A stretch of DNA of 64,000 bases from Dromaius novaehollandiae (taxonomy: Eukaryota > Chordata > Aves > Casuariiformes > Dromaiidae): NCBI RefSeq assembly GCF_036370855.1, contig NC_088111.1:19813501-19877500 (forward strand), given 5' to 3'. The notes beneath the pieces are model-generated. The model saw only the letters and a list, made by a program, of their open reading frames with translations, did not search any database and was not told where the DNA came from. Numbering within the stretch: the first letter of the stretch is position 1; each line of letters opens with the position of its first letter. Both the position numbers and the translations under genes were made by a program. Of the stretch, positions 47,587 to 59,500 are shown piece by piece.

Positions 47587-50500
47587 CTAGAGAAGAGAAA
47601 TTGGAAAAGGATCAGTGACTACTACGCTCATGGGAAGACTTTCTCGGGCAGAAATGATTTTGCAGACCACTGCAAACCAGAGAACTGCACAGTGCTCCGC
47701 GTAATTAGAACAGCACAGATCAGAAGATGCTGGGCCTTGTTTAGGCCATCTGTTTACTGAAGGTGACATTTTAAGGGCTTCCATAATCACATCAAATCCC
47801 TCCTACCCAAAATATATTTCAGTCCCTGTTCCCACGTCTTAGAGACCACACCACTCTTAAACTTTGTTTCTTGTTGGAAAATGGCTCTAACTCTACCTAT
47901 TGAAGAAATACTGAATAACGTACATCTCAACACTGAACAACTCTCACCTCATTGGCTGCAGCTGCCATGGGAGTTGGGTGGTTGACAGAATCGCCCAATG
48001 CAATAGCTAATCTGAGATCCTTCTGGATGTATTTCAGGTAGAAATCAGGTTTAAAATTTCCTTGCAAGATATCTGTAAGAGAGAAGGGGGTGCAAAAAAT
48101 AAGCATGATAAAAGTAAATCAAGCTTAACACGCTGCAAAAGCACGCAAAACAACTCCAAACTTCCCTTTCCCAGGAACACTGCTTTTAGTTCTTCTGTTT
48201 CTCTGCTCTCTATCTTCATCCGGCCACAGCAGATAATGTCACTATCACCCACTGACAAAGTGAGCTCAGATTTCTAAGGAGCTTGCCCTCCATTTCACTT
48301 ACTACCCTGCCCCACTGAAGTCGTCACTGTCAACTCAAGTCCTCAGCCCACCGCAGGCAATGCAGAGCTTGGGGTGTTATTCTCAGAAGCCCTGGCTGTG
48401 AATGGGGAGGAAGGGAACTCAGCTCTTCATTTCTAGAACACGTAAAACACCCAGAATCCCAGACTGATGAAAATGGGATGGTTACCTTCTCCCTTCTACC
48501 ATTAACTGAACTGTTCCTAGGCTGTGGCAAATGAGTCATATAATAAAACAATATAAGAGAACCTTACTTTGGCACTTCTGGTCCAGGAAGATGCTGGCAA
48601 GTTGTCCCTGATTGAGGATATCCAGAAGGGTCTGTTGGGACTGACCAGTCACTTGAGCCAGAGTCAGTCCTTCTGCTATCGTAGCCATGAAACTGCCTTG
48701 GACCATGTTCACAATAAGCATCATCTTCGCAGCGTTGCCTACTTCACCTGGGAGTGAGACATACCACTGGGCATTTCTCCAGAAGAAATACAGCAGCCTT
48801 GCTCCCCCATCCCACACAGGATCAGCACTACTAGGCTCTGCATATTGCTCCCAAGCACTTGGCAGCTCTCCCTTTGCCCAAAAGACTTCAGAAACCTTAC
48901 TCATTTTCCAAGCACTTAAAGTAAGGGAGAAACCACAACAAAGTATGATTTAGAATAAAAAGCATCACAGAATCTCCAAAATGAGCCAATATTTTAAAAA
49001 GAAAACTTAGGCTGGAGGCTCTGAGGTTGACCAAACTCCAGAAGTGCAGGCCAGTTTCCCATACTGCCTATGAAGGCAGAAGACAGCCAACCTCTCTTAC
49101 TCGCGGCCTACGAAGATGATATGTGCACCTCTCAGACTCCTTTCCGGACATGCCAGTCCTTGTACTGACTAAGAAACTGCTATCTGGCCCCTGGTGTTTC
49201 AATTACCTAGGAAAAAAGAGGTCTTCCCCATCGCCTGGAAACAGCTACTGCAGTCCTCATATAAACCCCTGTCGCCAGCTGCCAGGATCACAAGCATCCC
49301 ATCATTAGACAGCTGCTGATTTCCTGAGACTGGTGCTTCCAAAAAGCGACCACCCCGGGATACTATCACCTGGAAAAAGAATATCTCTGTTTAGCTGTGC
49401 ATATACTGCAGGCATCCATGCTAAGTAGACAGCACAGCAAACAAGAACATTGTTTAGGGCATTCCTATTCCTAAGGACAGAATTTTAAAGCAAAGCAAAT
49501 AGTTTAGATGCACAAACAGGAGAGCGGAGCACTGTAAAATAACTAATACATAATGCACTGCATCCAGCAAAGGGTACCCCAGACCAAAAGCTGCTCTCAC
49601 TCTCAGGAACACTGGTACTTCTCTGCCCCCCATCACTACTGTTCATATTTTCAGCAGCTGAGTCTACATGCTTTTGCCATTGCACCCTGTAATAGCCAAG
49701 GAACAATGCGAAAGGTGTACGTGAAGTGTACGAATCTCAGAAGATTTACTTTTGTGTTACTTTGCTCCTCTTCTCCCAAGATAAAAGGCCTTTGACACAT
49801 ATCTTCAGTCAGAGGTTTACTAACAGGCATGACTCTGCATTCTCCAAATTCATGTTATACACTCCTGCATCACCAAGCTGTCTGCTTAAGACTTCACCAA
49901 AATTAACAGCCCTGCCCACTCCCCCACAACAGATACTGCTTTTAGGGCAGAGAAAAACAATCAAGATGTCAAAGAAGAAATCAGACTCCCCTGTCAGAAG
50001 CACTCAAAGCACTTCTCTTTTACAGAAACCTGTCTAAAAATAGAGAAATCTTCTTCATAAAAAAACTTCTACAGAATGAAACATGAACACACACTCTTTT
50101 CCCACAACTAGAACATCTGAAATAAACAGAATATGCATTTTATCAATTTAAGACAGTTATTCATCCAGGCAGTACTTCCTCTTCTAATTTGCTACAGAGT
50201 ACTAATATGGCTATATACTTCTCAAGGGAATAAAGTTTCACTGGCTGCTTGCAATGGTGCCAGATGACACCTCATCTACAAGCTTTGTCTGTTACCATCA
50301 GAGCATTTATCATCCAATTTTTTTCACTGGACAAGATTTGACAATTTATTTTGTCTCACTTGCCTGGGACTTGAGTCCCCTCTAAAAGAAGCCTGAACGT
50401 TTTAAGAAGCATCTGTATTAATCAACAGTTAATTGCCTTGAACAAGAACTGCAACACTGCTGTTGAATCACGAACGTTAGAAGTTTGGTCCAATATTATT

Positions 50501-53500
50501 ACCTGGGCCAGCTCTGTGACTGTATCTGCATCCACAGTGGACATATCCACGTAACACTTCCCTGGGCGAATCCCCTGCAACACTCCACTCGGACCAAGTA
50601 CCAGCTGTGGGGAACAGAAGAGCGGTAAAGCAATAGGGTGTCTGCAAAGAAACTCCAATCCTGCAGGACAGCAGTTCAAGCAAGCTTGACACTGCAGTGG
50701 TAGATTCCTAGAGGGATGTCAAAACTTACCCCTCCAGTATTATTTCAAAAAAGCGGGATTTTGGGGGGGAGATTTACTTTTACACAGATGTATTGCTCAG
50801 CATCCAGGATGACCCAGGTTACCATGGTCAGTAGGATAAGAATGGGCATTCACTGACTGTGTGTTGCAGTCTATCTAGTGGAGGAAAAATAAGAGCTAAT
50901 CCTTACATCCTTTGCTGCCTTTGGATCTGATACACAGGCAAAGGTGATGTCACAGGTGGAGACAACTTCAGCAGGGGTTCTTCCCAGCCGTGCCCCCTCC
51001 TGGATGAACAAATCACACTGCAAAATTCATAAATCCAAACGTAAGGAAAACGAAGCACAGAGCAAATGGGTTTTCTAGTGTTTTGCTGTAACAGAAACTC
51101 TTCTGACTGGACCCAAAGCAAAGTGAGTCAGGCCTGGCATATTAACCATGTAACAACTGAGGTTTTTTGTTCGTTCCCCCACCACCATCAAGGACTCCTT
51201 TGCCACTTTTCTGAATCCCTAAGTGGAGAACATGGAGAGAAAGACACAGAAAAGAGATCACTTGGGAGAAATCATAAGAGATTGAATACCACAGTTTTTG
51301 GAGAAAAGATGAGGAAAAAGCTGGTAAATAGACATAGTAAAAAATGTTGCTGAACAATAAACCAGAACATGCACAGCCGAGACTGGTATGGGTTTTAGTG
51401 AGCTGCTGTGTCAAGATCTTAGGTCCTTTCTATCCCACCCCCCTCACAGTAATTATGTTTTTCAGTTAGAAAAATCTATTTTAATCCATTGTAAGGTAGC
51501 AACCACAGTGTCCTTTTTGCCTTTGATATTCTGCAACATCATCTGAGTACCAACCGCTCCCCCAGTTACCCACTTTTTGTCCACTAAAAAGAGAAGAACA
51601 CTAGCTAGAATACTAGTGCATAACCATTCAGTTCCATCTTCACTTTTGAAGATGCCTACAAAACTGTTCTCATGCTGGTCTCATCATGACCCAGCAGGTT
51701 TTCAAATGAACTTTTTAATTACTGCAACATGAACAGCACAATGGATAGCTAGGTGAAGCTGTGGCCAAACAGCACATCTCACCACACCACTCCTAGAATC
51801 AGCTCCTCAAAGCCTAGTCTTTTTGACAAACTCGAACGATGACCTGGCTATTTGCATGAGCAGTTTTCCTAGAGGCACTATACATTGTACTCCTCAACAA
51901 AGATATATGGTTGTAACTTTTCTGGCAGCTCTTTGATCTCATACAAAAGGGTAGTGACATGGGGGCTTTTCACCTAAGAGTGACCTTTTTAGGACAGACT
52001 ACAGATCCATCTAGTCAACTGTGGCCATCAACAAACACTTAGGAAAGAATATTAGAACAAGACAAGCCTTGTTTTTGTCCTGTGAACAAGGCAATACCTG
52101 TGTTTCCCCAGTATCCTCTCCCAGGCACCAATGAACCGTGACCCAGGCCCTTCCTGAACGTATGGCGTATACATGCTTAAAGAGGCATTGTCTATCCACA
52201 GCTAAAGCACACGCTTACCTTCTCAGCAGTCCGGTTCCAGACAGTGACAGTGTGACCCATTTTCAGCAAGTTGGAGACTATGCCACTTCCCATTAGGCCA
52301 AGTCCCAGAAATCCTATCCTGAGGGGAAGAGATAAGCATCAATGCAGGAAAGGGAACATACAACAGAAAGCAACTGATGTCAGCCTCTCATGGTCCTGAA
52401 GGGATGAAGAGCAAATCCGGGAGCATCACAAGCAAAAAAAAATATGTTCTACTGCAGCAACAGCTAGAATAAGAGAATTTTTAAGCCACCCATTTCAAAT
52501 GAGCAGATACTAGTAAGCTGGTATTTATTTTGCCTATGAAATATCCACAAAAATTTCCTGAAGAAAGTGTTCTAGTCTGCTTTAGAAGACTAGCTAAAGA
52601 TTAAAAGTCTTTTTTTTCTAAATTAAAATTGCTGCTTTTGTGCATTCTTTTATCACCATTGTCTTATTGAAGAGAAAACGGGAACATTTGGAGATCGGCA
52701 GATGTTTCTCGAATTCATCTTCTGATTTTTATACTGAGTCATGGCTACAATGGTTGTTTATACCATTGAATGATACATTACTGTTTTTATTTTTGTAAAG
52801 CCCAGCAAAGACTACTGGGCTGAGCACCACACACAGACAAAAGACCTAGTCCCTGTGCCACAGACTTGCTTTTGGACAGACATAGAAATAAAGGAAATAA
52901 TAGGCCTGTACAGGTCAGCATGAGTGACAATAATCTCAGACATCAGCTGCTCAAGAGTTGGCAAAGGTTTTGTGGGTTTTTTCTTTTTTGAAACAAAAGA
53001 AAAACACAAAAAGACAGCACACTAACAAATTCCTTCCCTATAATTACCCTGCAAGAGGAATTGCTTTGCAGTCATGGCTGCAGGGATCTTTTTATACATC
53101 ATACAACTTCACAGCAAAAAAATGATTCTAACAGGAAATACTAAAGTGCTCAGTTACATGACCGAGTTCACAATGAATGTTGCCTTGCGATCCCCCACAG
53201 TTAATTCTTCAGAATTAGCCACACTACAGATGCACTGTGGCTTTAGCAAGCCACCTGCACTCCAACTTGCAGCTAGCCATGCTCTATTTTGTTAGAGTAA
53301 GCTAGGCAGGTCAGAGCAAGTCACTGCAGCTCCTTAAACAAGGTCCGCCTATTTTCAAGTCTACCCAACAGAAGAGATGCTCTTTCTATTCCAACCCACC
53401 TCTGAACCACACTTTCCTGAGAGACTGTTTTACCTGAATAGCTTCATTGTTATTTTGGTTCCCCTTGAGTCCAGCTGAGAACTCGCATGCCAAGAAAACG

Positions 53501-56500
53501 ACCCTAACGGCAAACAGCAGGCTATGGCCTGAGCTGAATTTGAACACAGCGGAAGTTACAGAGTGAAACAGGAAGCTTAACTGAGGCTTCTCTCACTCTA
53601 GAAAGGAGAAGGGGGACGTTAGAAGAAACCAGAAGGCTCGCATGCTACGTAGCAAAGCTCCTGTGCTGGGAGAACACGCCTCCCTCTTCCGCTTGTCTTC
53701 TATGTGCTCAAGATAGCAATTAAACAACCCCAGTCAACTGCCAGACACCAGTGGAGAAAGATACCCTTTTATCTTTCTGCTTCATATGGCATTCAGGAAT
53801 AATGCTTCTTCATGTTCTGCAATATGCCCTACAGGAACAGGGCAGCTGCAGGAAAGCCCTGAACTGCAAATGCATCCGGGCCAGACCTCATGCTGAATTT
53901 TTCTACAGTACAGCGCCTGTTTGTATCTATCTGCCTCCCTCCCCCCATCCAAATCAGAGTTTCACACAAGGACATAGGAGATCAGCAGTTAGAGAGAAAC
54001 ATTAGGTTTATTTATTCGCAGTGACAAGCTGGATAATGGCTGCATGTGTGAGATGGGAAGGAGGAAAAGGAAGGAAAATGGCTGAAGTGCGTTGGAGATC
54101 TTACTTTTTGTCTGTAGGTGTGATACTGCCATTGACTGCTGTGCTGTCTGCTGCCTGGATGGAGGTGGATCCTGTTTCCTGAAAAAAACAACCATACAGC
54201 TCTGGAGGAACTGCGAGTCCTTACAACAGTAATAAAAATCCATCACAGCCAAGATTTGCCTTACCTCTTCGCAAACCTTCAGCTTCTTTGTGATAGCTTG
54301 ATAGCAGACAGCTGGCTGTATGGAGAGAACAAAACATTCAGGGAAAGGATGGTGCTGATTTGCTCCGCTGAGCAAACAGACCATATCCTTGCTACATAAG
54401 AAACAGGCAGCTCACCCACACACCACCATCTGCAAAGCAGGAAAACTCTCAGGCTTTCCTCGGTGGGAGAAAATAAAAACAAAAACCTACTGCAAGATAC
54501 CAAGCTCTTCCCTTCCCAGCCCCACCCCAGCGCTCCAGCCTCTCTTCTGATGCAGGTACTACAAACTTCTCTCTGCAGTTCGTACAGCAGACTACTCTAG
54601 AAGCAAGGAGCCAGGGCATCCCTAGTCTCACATTTGGCCCAAATCCCTAAAGCCTACCACAGAGCACCTTGCCTCATACCTATGCTCAGTATGTCAATGC
54701 AGTTGTGGAAGCAAAGCCTTTTTGTTAGTATGAGAAGGCACAGGGCTTTCAACAAGAGGTGTGATAAAGGCTGTTCCTCCCCACGTTGCTTGTTGTGAGC
54801 TCATCTAGATTAAGACTGACAGCCCCATCAGAATTTACAGTTAGCTGCTCTTAATCTTTCTGGCTTTGCCCAGATCCCCTGCTAGAAACAAATCCTATTT
54901 CACTTAATTTGATCTCTTTTCCTCCTGATCTTCACTGGCTGAAGATAAAATCCTGTAAGACTACTGACTCCTGACTCTTGTGATATACATTGACTGTATT
55001 TTACATGGAACTTTTCTGGCCCTGTGAAATTATCCCACCAGATTCAATTAATTAACAAGTTCATCCTGATGAGAAACTGGAAGGACAACTGTACAAGACA
55101 ACCAGAACAACAGGGTTTTTAAACACGAAAATATCTTTTCTTACCTCTCGTGTTCAATCTATGGAATTCACTGCAACAGGTCTATCAAATCCTGGTGCTA
55201 AATAACTTAAACTACTTGTTGTCATCAGCGCTAAAATATTCTAAACCTCAAGAGGAACTCACTGAACTACAAGATCACGTGAGAGAATCTCATTGCCTCT
55301 AGCCCCAGAAGCACAGAATTGCTCAACTGGTTACGCACACTCCTTGTACAGCCGTAGCTCTTAGTCCCAGCAAAGGGCAGGATGCCAGGCTAGCCAGATC
55401 AAGTGTGATCCTGTCTAACAAATCCTCACCTTCTCTGTCTGGCTCAGCAGGAAGTGATGGAAGTGTGGGTCACTGTCCTTCACGGGCTACAAAGAGAAGA
55501 ATACAGGCTCAGAAACATTCCCAGAGAATCACAGAGCATCCACAGCTAAATTGCTTTGCTCTCACAATCATTTAAGCTGGAAATACTTAGTATATGACAG
55601 CTTATCAAGCAACCTGTTTCAACTAAGCAGTTTACATTGTGTTTTGTTCTCAAAAACAAGGTCATTCAAGTCAAATCCCCCATTTTCAGGCACCTACAGG
55701 AAAACCAAAGATTATGAGGAAGATTAAGAAGGGGAAGAAGAGATGTCTCTCCCTCCCATCAAGCTATTTCCTGGTTCAGCCACTCAACTGCATCACTGGG
55801 ATCTCATATCCTACTTTCTTCTTCTCCCAAAGAGAGGAAAACACTTCATTTTCCAGCACCCAAGGAATTCCTTAAAGCAGTATTCTGCGAGTTGGCTGAA
55901 GGCTAATCCTAGCACTGTCAAATGTTGGGCAAACCCACATTCACAGCAACAAGGATTGGAGCCCGGGTACCTCATCTCTCAGATGAGCATCCTAAGCATT
56001 AGCCTGGAGTCCCGCTACTCTTACTCTGACTTACTGATTAATGTTTCTTTATATACAAAAGGAACAGTTTCCAACAGCTAGTTATAAGGAAAATCAAAAT
56101 AAACCTCCCAACACCACACCATCCAGAAACTCTTTCACTGTGGCTCAGGGGAATGCCTTTGCTCCACCTCCAATTTTGGGAAGCTAGTCTCAAAAATACT
56201 TTTGAAATAAACAAACAAACAAAAAAAAGCAAAAACAAATGCAGCAAGTTAGATGTGAATCTACAAATGCTTCCACGATGACTGAAATCTCACTTCTGAG
56301 CATACTTACCAGTTGCCCAGGATATTGTCTTTGTTACAGGAAATAATCTTATTGTTATATTATTGTTATATTGTTATAATCTTATTGTTATAGGAATAAT
56401 CTTATTATTCCTCCTAAAGGAGGAAGAGAAGCTCCTACCATTTTAGAGCCCAGTCAAAAGGTTCTAAACAAACTACCCCATGATATCTGTTTCTACACCA

Positions 56501-59500
56501 CTCCCAGTTCCCAGATCGCCTCTGCTGTAAAGCAAACCTAGGGTTTCTCACCTCACTGACACTTGGCGGCCATTTGAATCCAGCCACTGTTCCAGTCATC
56601 ACTCTCTTCACTGTACTTGACTCTGGAATTGTGAGGTCCTGAGGAGAAACAAGGAGCATCAGAAAGAGCTGACGATCTGGCTCAATGGTTGGCCACACCA
56701 CGTTGATCATAACAGCACACATACAGAGTTTTGAAAAGCACTACAAATGCCTTCCACTGCACACGCCATTCCATGAAGAGGTCATATTTAAGCACACAGT
56801 GCATTATCAGCACAGGTGAGGTGAAGAAAACATGAACCTGCAACAAAGGAATTCAACCACAGATACGACTTCTGGAAAATCCATTCTTCAAGCGTAAGAG
56901 GAATCATTGCATTTTTGTAATCATGCAATGAGCAGAGAAGCAAATGAACACGCTTGATCCAGCATTTCCCTCTGGCGGATGCAAAAGATAAACAAAGGGG
57001 TCAAGAACATCACCACAATCAGACAGACATCTCAGCTTTTCTAATCCACCACCATCATTTTGTGTGTGTGAGTGCATGCGTGTGTGTGTAAAGTAGCAAC
57101 GTGTTAGAGGGAAAACCTTCAAAGCATGAATCTGGTACAGTCACATCTGCTCAAGTTAGCAGAACGCATGAAATAGGGACTGAGATGAGGACCACCCCCC
57201 ATTCACTCAAAAGGCACTACTTTGTAATGCCATGATGATACAGTACTAATGAATCACTGTTTTATTGTTGAGCAGATTAGAATTTATCTTTCTTCTTTCC
57301 CCAAGACACACAGGTTAAAACATAGGTCTTCACCACTATCTGAAGGGACTGCACAGGATTTCTACGTAGTAGGTTTTATCTTCCGGAAGTGAGGGTTCAG
57401 AAATGGAATCACATTCTCTCCCCTCCAAAACTGCTTCCTGCAAACGCACAATATACCTCAGTGTCCACACAAAGCCACGTGAGAAGAGCACTATTTGCCA
57501 AAAAGGTAAGAGCAAGACTGTTGGAAGTGACCCAGATTGATGCTACTGTTTCATCCGTTGACAGGGCAATCTAGACATCAGTCTCCAACCTTAAAATGCT
57601 ATTTCAGTCTAGAGGAAAGCTTGCATGCTTGAATTCTCTCTTTATAGCTCATGCTGCTGTTTCAGCTGGTAAAATGTGGATGAAATCTGCTCCGATATAC
57701 ACACTGGTCCTTTGAAAATATTCGCGTAAGCTTAAAAGTGAGGTATTGGAATGATCACGTATGCCTGCCATGCATTTCTAGACATGGCACACCTCAGCAA
57801 TGCCTGGATCCTTGAATTCTGTGCACCCTTATTACTCAGAAAGCCAGAACTTGGATTGTGATGAAAAAAAACCCCAACACCCAACAGTGCAGTAATTCAG
57901 GACAATGATGTTAAAGTTTTCTACCCTCAGGGCTAAGAATCTGAGTAAATTGTGAGAACCAAGCAAGCAGAAAAAAAGATTTTAAAATTATTTTCACAGG
58001 CTGAGTAATAGTATTATGGTAGTACTATTATATTTTCATGACGATTTCTTGAATTGTCAATATATCACCCTTCCAGAAGCAGTAAGGTTATCTTCACACA
58101 TTAGCTTGCTTATTTTCAGTCTGTGGCCAGACATTTACCACCTAGCTCATGCTCACCATCTCTTTATGATAAGCTGTTTGAATCCATGCCACTTGCAATT
58201 TGCCAGTAAAATAATTTCTGCTGCCACAATTGGCTCACTCCAACCTCTCTGATGCCGCAAGGTAGCTAACGCAGTAAAACTAAAAGCATGCAGTGTGTCA
58301 GCACGATCAGAATTTGCCCAGCCATTAGTTTTGATCAATTTCAGAATGAATTCAGCTCAAAGACACAAAAGCGTCCTGCATCAGAAAAAACGCCCAGTGG
58401 CTTATCGTAACAGATATTTGACAGTACAACACGCTTATAAGCAACACACTTGGAAAGGGGAAAACAAGTTGCTAGCAAAGTGTCTCCCTGCATCAATCAA
58501 GTCACAAGGTTCATAATTATCAGTAAGAATCCGTAAGTATGCATCCATTCCTCCCCCCCCCCAAAAAAGGAGAAACTGATGGGCTCTGCTGCATGGCCTG
58601 ATTTAATAGAAGCTGGTTCTAAAAAATAAAAAGAGGCAGAGAGAAAGAAACCTCAGAATCAGTACCCCATTGCTAAACATTTTCTGCCAGCAGTTCCTTC
58701 ATATCTAGTATCTGGGACAATCAGCTTCCTTTTACTACCAAGGCACCAAGAAAAAGGTTGCTGTTTAACCAGTTAAGGCAAATCCATTCATGATTTTGGA
58801 CATCAAAGACTACCATCTTGAGCTGCATCCTGAAGTGCACTGAAAGCAAAGATTGTGAAGCACACACATAATGTGATCCCTCTGAAGCATTGCTGAGCAA
58901 GCAGGCTGCCACATCCTGTATCAGCTGCAGTCTCCCAACGGTCTTCAGGTGTAGTCTCTGATGGAGCATGTGCATTGTAATAATCCATTGAAATAATTAT
59001 CCATTCAGAAAAGGAAGATCTGGACCACTGCAGTGAGGTCCATAATGAAAATGAAATGCTGGAATTCTAGATGAGGGTAGACAAAGTACTGCTGGCTGCT
59101 GTTGCTGCCAAGACATCCAGAAATAACAGGAATAAAATTATAATGCTCAGATGTTAGACCTTTATCACGGATGATGAAAATATACCCAATAGCATAGAAG
59201 CTGAAATAAATACAATTAATTCTTCTGGTGGATTCCCCAGGCTACAAGAATTTCTTCTTTTAGCCTCAGCCCTTAGGAACACTCCACCCTCAGTAAGTAT
59301 TGAGGGTGAAGTTAAATGAATATAAATCACTTAACCATACAAAGCAGATGAGATGAGATGGGAGAAGTCAGGAATCAGATGAAGGCCCACACCTCCTCAC
59401 TAATCCTTCCCACACAAACTTAGCTTGAGGAATGGCAAGATGGAAGGTGGAGTCTCACGAGACAGCTCTCAAAGTTCTTTCAAAGACATGAACAGAGCTA

